From positions 4,433,322 through 4,497,321 of the forward strand of contig NZ_CP039543.1 of the NCBI RefSeq assembly GCF_013085545.1: a DNA stretch of 64,000 nucleotides, written 5' to 3'. The number at the start of each line of letters is the position of its first letter. Within the stretch, counting starts at the first letter, position 1. Below the pieces are notes generated by a model that worked only from the letters and a program-made list of their open reading frames with translations, was not told the origin of the DNA and made no database searches. The DNA is from Oceanidesulfovibrio marinus (GTDB taxonomy: Bacteria > Desulfobacterota > Desulfovibrionia > Desulfovibrionales > Desulfovibrionaceae). Position numbers and translations under genes: made by a program. Below are positions 18,663 to 27,604 of this stretch, piece after piece.

Positions 18663-19691
18663 ATGCCGAAGCTTGCAGGATCATTTTACACCCTGGGCAG
18701 CTCCAGCCTGGGGGACGGCGTCACCAAGCAGGAGGTGATGCGCCGGGTCAACTGGTTCGCCATCTTTCTGGACGGCGACCAGGTGCTCGTGACCGCCACG
18801 GAAGCCAAGGGCCTGCCCACCACGGTGTCGCGCGCGGTGCCGCTCAAAGATTTCTTCGCCAAGTTCATTCCGGACAAGACGCACTACGACAACGTGGTTC
18901 TGCCTTTGCTGGAGAGCACGCGGGACAAACTGGAGTCCAGCGAGGGCAAGCCCTCGCGGCTGAGCCCGGACGAGATGATCGTCTACAAGGCGTTGCAGCT
19001 GAGCAAGCACCACGTGCCAGGCGCCACGGAACAGGAGCTCGCCGACATGCCGCTGACCTTGCTGCGCGAGCTTCCGGACTACGAAGCCTCGTTCTCGGCG
19101 CACAAGCACGAGCTCAACATGGCCAGCATTGCCTCGCGCAAGAGCGGCCGGTATCAGGAAGCGCTGGAGCTCTACAACGCGCTGCTCCGGGCCACGCCCG
19201 ACGACCACCATATCGTGTTCAACGCGGCGCGGGTCTACTTCGAGAAGCAGGATTACGTGACCTGTCGCAAGTGTCTGCAGCTCGCGCTGGAGAATGACCC
19301 GGATTTCGACGCGGCGCGCAAGTTCATGATCTACCTGGACAAGCATTTTCTGAAAGGCACGTCCGAGTATCGCAACTTCCTGCGCTATCAGTTCTTTACC
19401 CCGCAGCCGTGCGAGCTGACCATCAACGGGAAAAAGTACGCCGCCGAGGTGATCGACCTGTCCGCAGCCGGCCTGCGCGTCCGCTGCCCCAGAGACGCCG
19501 CTGCGCATATGTCGACCGGCAAGGAGATCGTGGTTCAGGCTGATACCGATCTGCTCAAGCCGTTGCTGCGCGGAATTCCCTGCCAGGTGGTCTGGTTCCG
19601 CGACGATGTGTGCGGCATTCTTCTGCTCGAACCGCTCGATGGGAAGTCGCCGGACTTCAAGCGCATTGTCGGTTACTCGCACATCGTGTAA
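18663..19691 (+). CDS. TPR-PilZ domain protein, putative c-di-GMP effector
   Basis: A 342-residue protein. The N-terminal ~130 residues are unassigned. TPR-like helical repeats follow near 150-235 (GRYQEALELYNALLRATPDD and the next unit YVTCRKCLQLALENDPDFD). The C-terminal PilZ domain has the two c-di-GMP motifs, RNFLR (RxxxR) and VIDLSAAGLRV (D/NxSxxG). It should bind cyclic di-GMP and pass the signal through the TPR surface; the partner is unknown. A GGDEF protein is encoded at 56.5 kb but is not linked. ATG 18663 follows a G-rich site. Confidence 0.88.
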   Translation: MPKLAGSFYTLGSSSLGDGVTKQEVMRRVNWFAIFLDGDQVLVTATEAKGLPTTVSRAVPLKDFFAKFIPDKTHYDNVVLPLLESTRDKLESSEGKPSRLSPDEMIVYKALQLSKHHVPGATEQELADMPLTLLRELPDYEASFSAHKHELNMASIASRKSGRYQEALELYNALLRATPDDHHIVFNAARVYFEKQDYVTCRKCLQLALENDPDFDAARKFMIYLDKHFLKGTSEYRNFLRYQFFTPQPCELTINGKKYAAEVIDLSAAGLRVRCPRDAAAHMSTGKEIVVQADTDLLKPLLRGIPCQVVWFRDDVCGILLLEPLDGKSPDFKRIVGYSHIV

Positions 19692-19787
19692 CAATACCAT
19701 TCCGGCCCATGGGGCCGCGGCAAGCGCCGGCGATAACTCTGCGGGAGACGCCGGCCGCCGGTCCACGATTACGAAAAGGAGCGCCTG

Positions 19788-20138
19788 ATGAGCGATGAGA
19801 ATGCCTGCAAGCAGTGGCTCAACGAGGTCAACTGGGACATGGTCCACACCGACGCCGTGACCATGTACCTGGAGTGGGGCAACAACAACTGGCGCGACGC
19901 CATGCGGCCGCCCGTCACCGGCTCCGACGACTACTCCATCTATTTTGTGGTCGATACCTGGGAGGAGCCCAAGGTCGTGCTCATGAAGATGACCAAGTAC
20001 GGCTCCACCACCCTGTGCGAGAAGAAGCTGCCGGACGACCTGTCTGCGCAGTATATGCACGAGATCGGTGGCCTCAAGGGCATCCACGAGCTCACGCCTT
20101 CCATCCGCAAGTGGCTGGAAGAGGAGCTGGACGTCTAG
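19788..20138 (+). CDS. Small conserved hypothetical (DVU0772-like)
   Basis: A 116-residue acidic soluble protein with AAAGGAGCG before ATG 19788. It has a Trp-rich N-terminus (QWLNEVNWDMV, YLEWGNNNWRDAM), a compact alpha/beta centre (YSIYFVVDTWEEPKVVLMKM) and a helical C-terminus. I associate this pattern with the DVU0772 family of Desulfovibrio from memory only. It lies 96 bp after the PilZ gene on the same strand and may share its transcript. No function is known. Confidence 0.75.
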   Translation: MSDENACKQWLNEVNWDMVHTDAVTMYLEWGNNNWRDAMRPPVTGSDDYSIYFVVDTWEEPKVVLMKMTKYGSTTLCEKKLPDDLSAQYMHEIGGLKGIHELTPSIRKWLEEELDV

Positions 20139-20413
20139 CGCCCGGCACAATACCCGAACGGAAGGCCCGGTCCGGCACGGCCATGCAGTCTGCGGGCTGC
20201 ATGGAGCACCGCCGCGCCGGGCCTCTGCATACCCTGCGTTGCGAGATGGTGTGCGGCAGAGACCGCCGCCGTGCGACTGTCGTGTTGTAGCAGACCCGAT
20301 TACGTGGGGGCGGCAGTGTGCTCTCCGACTCGGTTGTTTCTCGTGCCTGGCCGGAATCGCTGACCCGCGCAACCACGGAATTTCGGAATCAGGGAATCAC
20401 CCCCGCGGCCGCC
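20139..20413. other. 275-bp gap with imperfect palindromes
   Basis: Contains GGCCCGG...CCGGGCC and CATGCAG...CTGCATG within 20164-20225, possibly a terminator lacking a T run. No promoter is evident. GTG 20318, preceded by a GGGGG stretch, is an alternative start for the next gene. Confidence 0.35.
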
Positions 20414-21202
20414 ATGCAGACCATTCACCAGAGCCCGCCCACGGCGTGCACGATCTCGGTCATCGTGCCCGTGCTCCACGAGGCCGTGCGCATCAACGAC
20501 CACATCGCCCACATCAAGGCGCTGGCCGCCGCGGCAACGGATGTGGCGGACGTGGAGATTCTCGTGGTCGACCCGGAAGGCGACACCCTGGCCGCCCTGG
20601 CCCCCGAGAACAGTGGTGTGCACGGCGGTGTGCGTGGCGTGGCTTCGCCTCCTGGTCGCGCCCGGCAGATGAACGCGGCGGCGGCAGCAGCCAGCGGCGA
20701 GATTCTTCTGTTTCTGCATGCGGATACGCGGTTGCCCGATGATGGCTTGCAACAGGTGGCGGCCGTGCTCGGCCCGGTAGTGGCGCTCATTCGTCTTGGC
20801 CAGATGCCGGCCGGCCTGCCCGAGGCCGGGGCGTTTCATCTCGCCTTTGACGACGACGGCTTCTTCTTCCGCCTGATGGCCGGAGTGGCCGGCCTGCGCA
20901 ATCGCCTGCTGGCCACGCCGTACGGCGACCAGGCCCAGTTCTTCACGGCGCGGCTCTTTCGCGAGCTTGGCGGCTACCCGGACCTGCCGCTCATGGAGGA
21001 CGTGGCCATCATGCACAGCGTAGGCCGCAGCGGCCGCCGGCCCGCGTTCGCGCCGGGCAAGGCAGTCACCTCCGCGAGGCGTTATCGGGAGGAGGGCGTC
21101 CTGTTCGCGGCCGCGCGCAACACGGTGCTGCGGCTGCTGTACGGGCTGGGTGTTCCGGCCACGCGGCTGGCCCGGCACTACCCCAGGCGGCGGAGCACGT
21201 GA
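20414..21202 (+). CDS. Family 2 glycosyltransferase, TIGR04283 type
   Basis: A 262-residue protein from ATG 20414; a 294-residue form from GTG 20318 is equally possible. The GT-A fold starts with TISVIVPVLHEAVRIND. It contains GRARQMNAAAAAASGEILLFLHADTRLP (nucleotide/DxD-like acidic site) and ends with GVPATRLARHYPRR. This is the pattern of the rSAM/selenodomain-associated transferase 2 family, typically paired with the transferase 1 family, which is the next gene here. The pathway for the pair is not established. It overlaps the next gene by 4 bp (GTGA). Confidence 0.85.
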   Translation: MQTIHQSPPTACTISVIVPVLHEAVRINDHIAHIKALAAAATDVADVEILVVDPEGDTLAALAPENSGVHGGVRGVASPPGRARQMNAAAAAASGEILLFLHADTRLPDDGLQQVAAVLGPVVALIRLGQMPAGLPEAGAFHLAFDDDGFFFRLMAGVAGLRNRLLATPYGDQAQFFTARLFRELGGYPDLPLMEDVAIMHSVGRSGRRPAFAPGKAVTSARRYREEGVLFAAARNTVLRLLYGLGVPATRLARHYPRRRST

Positions 21203-22023
21203 GTCAACACACGAACATGATTATGCTCTTTGCCCGCAGCCCGGAGCCCGGCGCGGTGAAGACGCGGCTGGAGCGCGACCTCGCACCGCTCATGGGCCGG
21301 GATCAGGCGCAGGCGCTTACCCTGGCGCTGTACGAGGCGTTTCTGCTGGACACGGTGGACGGTCTGCGGCAGGCGGCCGGGGAGGGCGTGACGCTGCGCG
21401 TGTGCTTTGATCCGCCAGAGGCCGGGCCGGCGATGCGCCGTCTGCTGGGCGCGGATCTGGAGTACGCGCCGCAGCATGGGGATGACCTTGGCGCGCGCAT
21501 GGCCAATGCCTTTGAAGAGGCGTTTCGGAGTGTGGACCGCGCCGTGCTGATGGGCTGCGACGTGCCGGACTATCCCCAGGCCCTGGCCGTGGGGGCACTG
21601 GATGCTCTTGGCGAGCACGACGCCGTCATCGCACCGTCGCTGGATGGCGGCTACTTCCTTATCGGTTTTCACAGAGCAGTCTACCGCCGCGAGTTTTTTG
21701 AAGATATCGAGTGGGGCGGGGCAACGGTGCTGCGCGATACCGAGGCCGTGATTCGCGCCGCCGGGCTGCAGCTGGCCACGCTGCCACCATGGAACGACGT
21801 GGACCACGCGCACGACGCCCTGGCCATGTGGGCCATGCACCGGGGCGGCACTTTTGGCGGCTCCCGCACGTACAGGATTCTCGATTCCCACGCGGCCGTG
21901 CTTCGGCAACTGGAGGACGACGCTGCCACCGGCGCTTCCGCCGAGGCGATATGCAGGGACCTGGAGGCATCGCGCGAGGCCATTCGCAGCCGCCTGGCGT
22001 GGGATACTTTTGTTGCCGAGTGA
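21199..22023 (+). CDS. Nucleotidyl/glycosyltransferase-like protein, TIGR04282 (DUF2064) type
   Basis: A 274-residue protein. The N-terminal motif MIMLFARSPEPGAVKTRL is diagnostic for the DUF2064/rSAM-selenodomain-associated transferase 1 family. The acidic sites VLMGCDVPDYPQ and PSLDGGYFLIGF correspond to the sugar-nucleotide binding residues. A C-terminal helical extension (about 50 residues) follows WNDVDHAHDA. GTG start overlaps the previous stop by 4 bp, so translation is probably coupled. It works with the preceding transferase by genomic association; no radical SAM or selenoprotein gene is adjacent here. Confidence 0.87.
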   Translation: MSQHTNMIMLFARSPEPGAVKTRLERDLAPLMGRDQAQALTLALYEAFLLDTVDGLRQAAGEGVTLRVCFDPPEAGPAMRRLLGADLEYAPQHGDDLGARMANAFEEAFRSVDRAVLMGCDVPDYPQALAVGALDALGEHDAVIAPSLDGGYFLIGFHRAVYRREFFEDIEWGGATVLRDTEAVIRAAGLQLATLPPWNDVDHAHDALAMWAMHRGGTFGGSRTYRILDSHAAVLRQLEDDAATGASAEAICRDLEASREAIRSRLAWDTFVAE

Positions 22024-22186
22024 ACGCTAGAGATTTCAATATATTGTAGCGGTGCGCTGTGTGGCGATCGTCCGGTTTGGGCTTGACGTCCGGCCCAAGG
22101 ATGTCCACTTAAAGGCCTTGAGCGAAATTCACGAGAGTCCCCGTGATTCTTGTACATCTATTTGGAAACAAGACGAAGGAGCCCTC

Positions 22187-22696
22187 ATGTCGTACGACAA
22201 TGAAACCATGCAGAACGCCATACAGGACATCAGCAGGCTGATGCAGTTCGAAAACTGGATCCGCTTTTATTTTATCCGCGAAGAAGATGACACACTGTAC
22301 GTGCGCATTCCTGACGAAGCGGTCAAACGCATTGAGGAAGAGTATCCGCTGTACATCAGCATAGTCGAAGAGCTCAACAACAAGCCCATCGACTATGAAA
22401 AGTCCATGGCCACACTCTGCAAGCAGGTCGTCACCATCTTTGAAGGCGACAAGTATCCTTTTGGCATCTCCGGCGATGTCTTCGACACCAAAGATTTCCA
22501 GGCCGAGATGCACCTGTTCAATGTGTGGGTGCAGAGCCATGAGTCCCAGCTCGACCAGGCTTTCATGGACTTCAGCACGTGGCAGGAGATTTTTGGAGAG
22601 TGGCGGCAGGATGATCGCGTGAAGGAATACTTCGAGAAGCTGTGCAAGCATGCGATCAACACGACGGTCAAGTGCGAGTCCGACACCGTGCACTAG
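22187..22696 (+). CDS. Hypothetical protein
   Basis: A 169-residue soluble acidic protein. ATG 22187 is chosen for the GAAGGAG site; the in-frame region upstream is not protein-like. The sequence is rich in aromatic and acidic residues (FENWIRFYFIREEDDTLYV, FGEWRQDDRVKEYFEKLCKH) and predicted largely helical. No domain, signal peptide or membrane span is recognised. Composition is slightly more AT-rich than its neighbours. It is monocistronic, followed by a family A repeat. Confidence 0.7.
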   Translation: MSYDNETMQNAIQDISRLMQFENWIRFYFIREEDDTLYVRIPDEAVKRIEEEYPLYISIVEELNNKPIDYEKSMATLCKQVVTIFEGDKYPFGISGDVFDTKDFQAEMHLFNVWVQSHESQLDQAFMDFSTWQEIFGEWRQDDRVKEYFEKLCKHAINTTVKCESDTVH

Positions 22697-22708
22697 ACCA
22701 CCTTGCGT

Positions 22709-22851
22709 CCGAGGGCTCTGCCCAGATTTTCCGAGGGGCGCTGCCCCTGACTCGCCCCGTCCCAAGAGGCAGAGCCCCTTGGTTTGAGGGACGCTGTCCC
22801 TCAAAACTCCCTGCAAGGGGCCCTGGCCCCTTGACCCCGTTCTGGGGCTGG
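22709..22851. repeat. Family A intergenic hairpin repeat, copy 6
   Basis: Modules: CCGAGGGGCGCTGCCCCT, GAGGGACGCTGTCCCTC, AAGGGGCCCTGGCCCCTT and CCCCGTTCTGGGGC. The order is inverted relative to copy 4, as expected for an element in the other orientation. Confidence 0.7.
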
Positions 22852-23026
22852 GGGAACTATGTCCTTCCGGTCACCGGGCGCATGCCGTTTTCTGGGCGGC
22901 CGGCGGCATCCCCACATCCCAAAATCCCCCCAGCCCTGATTTCTTGACACGAAATCACGCCACCATGTATCAATAATCATGGGCCTTTTGTTTGCACCGG
23001 CCCGGGTCATGTTTTTGGGGGCACTC

Positions 23027-23329
23027 ATGATGCGCGTGAAGGAACACTCTGGTTGGATGCACCGGCTCGTCGCGGTGCTGCTTGCACTTTGCCTGGGGGC
23101 GGGATGCCTCGGTCTGGGCGCCTGCTCGTTCGGTGAAGGGAATGATGGCGACGCCGGCGTGGGCTACTCGCGGCCGCCCAGCCCGGGGCCTGAGTTCATG
23201 TGGCTGGAGACCGGCCCCGGTACCGGATACTGGAAGTACACGGGAGAACCGCAGCCAGGCCAGGTGTGGGTGCCCGGACACCGCCAGCCGGACGGCGCCT
23301 GGGCTGCAGGCCATTGGCGCGATCTCTGA
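23027..23329 (+). CDS. Small secreted protein or lipoprotein with WVPGH motif
   Basis: About 100 residues from ATG 23027, which follows a GGGGG site; a longer start at 22979 also exists. A hydrophobic signal region (LVAVLLALCLGAGCLGLGAC) contains two possible lipobox cysteines. The mature part is Pro/Gly/Trp-rich and includes GYWKYTGEPQPGQVWVPGH and AGHWRDL, resembling the WxxGxW/WVPGHW motif of small exported proteins. Function unknown. An AT-rich stretch just upstream (22940-22980) may hold its promoter. Confidence 0.65.
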   Translation: MMRVKEHSGWMHRLVAVLLALCLGAGCLGLGACSFGEGNDGDAGVGYSRPPSPGPEFMWLETGPGTGYWKYTGEPQPGQVWVPGHRQPDGAWAAGHWRDL

Positions 23330-23362
23330 CCCGCACCGCCCAACGCATATTGCAATATCTTT

Positions 23363-23550
23363 CTGGGGGACGCCGTCCCCCAGTCCCCCTGCAAGGGGCT
23401 AGTGGCCCCTTGACCCCTTTCTGGGGTCCAGGGGAATTGAATTCCCCTGGCCGCCGGAGGCAGCCAGAGATATCTCGACGTTATGTCCTCTACCGGGACC
23501 CAGTAGCCCCCGGACTCCTGTATGGAGTCCAGGGAACTAAGTTCCTTAGC
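23363..23550. repeat. Family A intergenic hairpin repeat, copy 7
   Basis: Modules: GGGGGACGCCGTCCCCC, GCAAGGGGCTAGTGGCCCCTTG, CCAGGGGAATTGAATTCCCCTGG-core palindrome, and CCAGGGAACTAAGTTCCTT. It lies between convergent genes, just after the pyrD stop. Confidence 0.75.
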
Positions 23551-23562
23551 GGGAGCCCGAGA

Positions 23563-24498
23563 TCAGGTTTCCAGGGTGCCGCGCAGGTCGTCCAGCGTCA
23601 TGACGCCGTAGCCGTTCATGAGGATGGGCAGCTCGTTGACGATGGAGAACACGGTATCCGGCCGCATGAAGTTGGCGGTACCGATCTGCACGGCGTGCGC
23701 GCCGGCCAGGATGAACTCCAGGACGTCGGTGGCGTTGGAGATGCCGCCCACGCCGATGACCGGGATATCCACGGCCTGGCACACCTGCCAGACGCAGCGC
23801 AGGGCCACGGGTTTGATGGCCGGGCCGGAGAGCCCGCCCACCACGTTGGCCAGGCGGGGGCGCCGTGTTTTCAGGTCCACGGCCATGCCCAGCAGGGTGT
23901 TGATGCAGGTCAGCATATCCGCGCCGGCGTCGGCCACGGCCTTGGCCACGGTGGTGATATCCGCCACGTTGGGCGAGAGCTTGACCATGACCGGCTTGTC
24001 CCCGGCCGCGTCCTTCACGGCGCGGGTCACGGCTGCGGCCTGCTTGGGGTCTTGTCCGAACGCCTGGCCGCCGGCCGCCACGTTGGGGCAGGAGACGTTC
24101 ACCTCCAGCGCGCCCATACGCTCGTCCGCGGCCAGCGCGGCGGCGAGCTCGCCGAACTCGGCGGCGTCGCAGGCGTAGAGGTTGGCGATGACCGGTGTGG
24201 TGTCGTGGGGCAGGGCCGGGAGCTTTTCTTCCAGAAAGCGTTCCACGCCGATGTTCTGCAGGCCGATGGCGTTGAGCATGCCGCACGGCGTCTCGGCGAT
24301 GCGAGGCATGGTGTTGCCGGCGCGCGGCTTGAGGGAAAGGCCCTTGACCACGATGGCGCCCAGGTCCTCCAGCTTGCCGAAAGAGGCGTACTCAAGACCG
24401 TAGCCAAACGTGCCGGACGCGGTCATAATGGGGTTCTTGAGGTCGAGGCCGGGCAGCGATACACGGGGGTCCGATATTGTCGGCGTCTTGGAGGCCAT
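23563..24498 (-). CDS. pyrD: Dihydroorotate dehydrogenase, class 1B catalytic subunit
   Basis: A 311-residue FMN enzyme converting dihydroorotate to orotate in pyrimidine synthesis. Evidence: NPIMTASGTFGYG, VKGLSLKPRAGN, the active-site cysteine in LEVNVSCPNV (Cys137, the class 1B hallmark), MVKLSPNV, GGLSGPAIKP and the phosphate-binding GVGGISNATDVLEFILAGA. It lies downstream of the PyrK-type electron transfer subunit with a 12-bp gap, as expected for the NAD-linked heterotetramer. ATG 24498 precedes MASKTPTI. Confidence 0.96.
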   Translation of the reverse strand: MASKTPTISDPRVSLPGLDLKNPIMTASGTFGYGLEYASFGKLEDLGAIVVKGLSLKPRAGNTMPRIAETPCGMLNAIGLQNIGVERFLEEKLPALPHDTTPVIANLYACDAAEFGELAAALAADERMGALEVNVSCPNVAAGGQAFGQDPKQAAAVTRAVKDAAGDKPVMVKLSPNVADITTVAKAVADAGADMLTCINTLLGMAVDLKTRRPRLANVVGGLSGPAIKPVALRCVWQVCQAVDIPVIGVGGISNATDVLEFILAGAHAVQIGTANFMRPDTVFSIVNELPILMNGYGVMTLDDLRGTLET

Positions 24499-24510
24499 AT
24501 CCTTGGTTCC

Positions 24511-25329
24511 TTACAGCTCTATCTTGTGGGACCAGAAGACCGGTCCCTTGGAGCAGACCTGCACGTTTTCGCCCTTGGTGTCCTTGATCACGCAGCCAAG
24601 GCACGCGCCCACACCACATCCCATCTTGTTTTCCAGGGAAAGTTGTGCCATTGCGCCGTGCTTGGCCGCCATCTGTTTAACGGCGCGCAGAAACGGCGTG
24701 GGCCCGCAGGCGAGCACGAGGCCGCTGGTGGCGTGATTCATGATCGCCTCGTCCACCATCTCCAGAAACACGGGCAGATCTTCGGGCGAGCGCTCATGGA
24801 AGCTGCTCACGGTCATCTCCGGGACCAGGGTCTTGGCGTTGTCAAACGGGTACGTCTCCAGGGGCAGGCGGTGGCCAAAGATCAGCTCCAGCTTGTGGGG
24901 CGTGGGGTGGTTCTCGGCGTAGGCCAGGAATGGCGCAATGCCCACGCCGCCGGCCAGCATCAGGGTGCGCTTGTCCTGGATGGCGAAGCCGTTGCCCAAA
25001 GGGCCCCAGACCGTGACCTTGTCGCCGGGGTTGGCTGCGGACAGGCGTTCCGAGCCGCGCCCCTGGGCCTGGATGAACAGGGAGAGGCCGGAGGAGACCA
25101 GCCGGCTGATGGAGAAGGCCCGGCCCCAGATCAGCTCCAGGCCGAAGCTGGGGTGGCGGACCATGACGAACTGGCCGGGCCGCCAGTGCGACCAGCCCGG
25201 ATCTTCCAGCCGCAGGGCAAAACAATGGGTGACGCCAGTGGACGTTTGACCGAACGGCACGACGTCCAATACGGTAAGCTCCTGACATTGAATATTACGC
25301 AGGTATACCGGCGCTTTTACGCTTTTCAT
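24511..25329 (-). CDS. pyrK: Dihydroorotate dehydrogenase electron transfer subunit
   Basis: A 272-residue protein of the FNR/PyrK family. Features: an FAD barrel (HWRPGQFVMVRHP, GRAFSISR), an NAD site (LMLAGGVGIAPFLAYAE, LACGPTPFLRAVK) and a [2Fe-2S] cluster region GCGVGACLGC...VC at the C-terminus. It passes electrons from the PyrD FMN to NAD. ATG 25329 is chosen because GAGG lies 9 bases upstream; ATG 25335 is two codons earlier. Only about 30 bp separate it from the divergent U32 gene, so the promoters must overlap or sit inside the neighbouring coding regions. Confidence 0.93.
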   Translation of the reverse strand: MKSVKAPVYLRNIQCQELTVLDVVPFGQTSTGVTHCFALRLEDPGWSHWRPGQFVMVRHPSFGLELIWGRAFSISRLVSSGLSLFIQAQGRGSERLSAANPGDKVTVWGPLGNGFAIQDKRTLMLAGGVGIAPFLAYAENHPTPHKLELIFGHRLPLETYPFDNAKTLVPEMTVSSFHERSPEDLPVFLEMVDEAIMNHATSGLVLACGPTPFLRAVKQMAAKHGAMAQLSLENKMGCGVGACLGCVIKDTKGENVQVCSKGPVFWSHKIEL

Positions 25330-25359
25330 CGGCATGCGCCTCGTAGGAGAATAGGATAA

Positions 25360-27582
25360 ATGACGGACATGCAATCAGATCTGTCGCAGGCACAGAAGAA
25401 TCATCGCCCGGAGATATTGGCTCCCGCAGGCGACAGACAGGCGTTCCTCGCGGCTCTGGCCGCCGGGGCAGACGCCATATACATGGGTCTTAAACATTTC
25501 TCTGCCAGAATGCAGGCTTCGAACTTCGCCGTCAAGGAAACCATGGCTTTGGCGGATCTTGCACACGCCCACGACGCCAAGCTCTATCTTGCGTTCAACA
25601 CGCTGCTCAAGCCGGGGGACCTGGCCGCCGCCGGGCGGCTTGTGGAGCGGTTCTCGCGGCCCAATACCCCGTCTCCCGATGCGCTGATTGTCCAGGATCT
25701 TGGAATGGTCGAGGTCGCCCGCCAGGCCGGGTTCCAGGGGGAGTTGCATCTCTCCACCCTGGCGGCGCTTTCGCCTACGGCCGGGCTGCAGACCGCGTCA
25801 CAGCTGGGCGTCTCCCGCGTGGTGCTCCCGCGCGAGCTGGACATCGAGGAAATAAAGGCCATGGCCGAAACCTGCCCGGAGGATATGGACCTGGAGGTCT
25901 TTGTCCACGGCGCGTTGTGCTACGCCGTGTCCGGCCGCTGCTACTGGTCCACGGCCCTGGGCGGCAAGAGCGGCCTGCGCGGCCGTTGCGTGCAGCCGTG
26001 CCGCCGCATCTACGCCAGGGGCAGGCACAAGGACCGCTTCTTTTCCTGCTTCGATCTCGGCCTGGACCTCATGGTCAAGACGCTGCTGGAGGTGCCCCGG
26101 GTGGCCTGCTGGAAAATCGAGGGCCGCAAGAAGGGCGCGCATTACGTCTACTACACGACCACGGCGTACCGCATGCTGCGCGACCAGGGCCGGGACCCGG
26201 CCATGCGCAAGGAGGCCGAGGCCATCCTGGAGCGCGCGCTGGGGCGGCCCACCAGCCGCTCGCGCTTTTTGCCACAGAGCCGGCAGCTGCCCCTGCCCGG
26301 ACCCAAGGACGCCGGCCGCACCGGCTCCGGCCTGTTCGTGGGCACCGTGGCGCGCACACCCGAAGGCACGGCGTATCTCAAACCGCGTGTGCCGCTTATT
26401 CCACGGGATTTGTTGCGCATCGGCTCCGAGGACGAGAAGCACCACCGCATTCTCAAGGTGAGCAAGGCCGTGCCCAAGGCCGGCACGCTGGATATCCCGC
26501 CGGACTCCGGCCCCTTCCCCAAAAAATCCCCGAACGGCAAGAGCACGTCTTTCAGGGATGATCGCCGCGGCCCCAAGGGCAAAGACGGGAAGGACGGCAA
26601 GTACGGGAAGAGCGGAAAGTTTCAGAGCAAGGGCGGCAAACGGCCGTTCGTACCGCGGGGCAAGGTGCCGCCGTCCGGCACGCCGGTATATCTGGTGGAC
26701 CGGCAGGAGCCGCAGTTGATGGAGCGCATCAACGCGATGGAGGCCGAGGCGCAGCGCAGGCCCGAGATCAAGTCGCCCGGGGAGTCGAAGTTCCAGCCGC
26801 GGCTGCCGGAGCGGTACGTGGCGGGCAAGGAGCCGATCATCGACATGCTGGTGCGCCGCTCCCCGCCCAAGGGCAAGGATACCAAGTTCCGCGGGCAGCT
26901 CGCGCTGTGGATGTCGCCGCGGCTCATCGACCAGGTCTCGCGGACCTTCCTGCCGCGCACGTGGTGGTGGCTGCCGCCGGTCATCTGGCCGGACGAGGAA
27001 AAGCTGTGGCGCGCCGTGCTGCTGCGCATGGTCAAGCAGGGGGCGCGGACCTTCGTGCTCAACGCGCCGTGGCAGATGGCGCTGCTGCCGGAACGCCAGC
27101 CCGAGCCGCAACGCAAGACCGAGGGCAAGCGCAAGGTGCCGGAGTGGCAGATCCTGGCCGGGCCGTTCTGCAACATCTCCAACGCGCTGGCCGTGGAGTC
27201 GCTGGCCGGGCTCGGCTTTACCGGGGCCATTGTCAGCCCGGAGCTGGGCAGGGACGACTACCTGGCGCTGCCGCAGCACTCGCCGCTGCCGCTGGGCATT
27301 GTCACGGGCGGGTTCTGGCCGGCGTGCGTCTCACGCCACACACCCGCGCCCATCAAGCAGCGCGAGCCGCTGACCAGCCCCAAGGGCGAGGTCTACTGGC
27401 CGCGGACCATGGGGCAGAACCTCTGGCTCTTCCCGAGCTGGCCCGTGGACCTGTCCGAGCACCGCCAGACGCTGGAAAACGCCGGCTACCGCTGGTTCGT
27501 GACCGTGGACGAGGTCAGGCCGAAAGAAGTGGCTGATCCTGGGAGAACGACTGTTATGAACTGGGATGGTGGGTTGTTGTGA
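25360..27582 (+). CDS. Peptidase U32 family protein with Gly/Lys-rich insertion
   Basis: A 740-residue protein. The N-terminal U32 domain has EILAPAGDRQAFLAALAAGAD, the conserved Cys region VFVHGALCYAVSGRCYWS and CVQPCRRIY. Characterised U32 proteins (RlhA, TrhP) hydroxylate rRNA or tRNA rather than cut collagen, so an RNA-modification role is plausible. Residues about 385-440 form a low-complexity Gly/Lys/Asp insert (GKDGKDGKYGKSGKF). The C-terminal ~250 residues form a second, TIM-barrel-like half. TAGGAGA precedes ATG 25360. It is divergent from pyrK. Confidence 0.88.
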   Translation: MTDMQSDLSQAQKNHRPEILAPAGDRQAFLAALAAGADAIYMGLKHFSARMQASNFAVKETMALADLAHAHDAKLYLAFNTLLKPGDLAAAGRLVERFSRPNTPSPDALIVQDLGMVEVARQAGFQGELHLSTLAALSPTAGLQTASQLGVSRVVLPRELDIEEIKAMAETCPEDMDLEVFVHGALCYAVSGRCYWSTALGGKSGLRGRCVQPCRRIYARGRHKDRFFSCFDLGLDLMVKTLLEVPRVACWKIEGRKKGAHYVYYTTTAYRMLRDQGRDPAMRKEAEAILERALGRPTSRSRFLPQSRQLPLPGPKDAGRTGSGLFVGTVARTPEGTAYLKPRVPLIPRDLLRIGSEDEKHHRILKVSKAVPKAGTLDIPPDSGPFPKKSPNGKSTSFRDDRRGPKGKDGKDGKYGKSGKFQSKGGKRPFVPRGKVPPSGTPVYLVDRQEPQLMERINAMEAEAQRRPEIKSPGESKFQPRLPERYVAGKEPIIDMLVRRSPPKGKDTKFRGQLALWMSPRLIDQVSRTFLPRTWWWLPPVIWPDEEKLWRAVLLRMVKQGARTFVLNAPWQMALLPERQPEPQRKTEGKRKVPEWQILAGPFCNISNALAVESLAGLGFTGAIVSPELGRDDYLALPQHSPLPLGIVTGGFWPACVSRHTPAPIKQREPLTSPKGEVYWPRTMGQNLWLFPSWPVDLSEHRQTLENAGYRWFVTVDEVRPKEVADPGRTTVMNWDGGLL

Positions 27583-27604
27583 GGGGGTCAGGCTATATCA
27601 GTGC

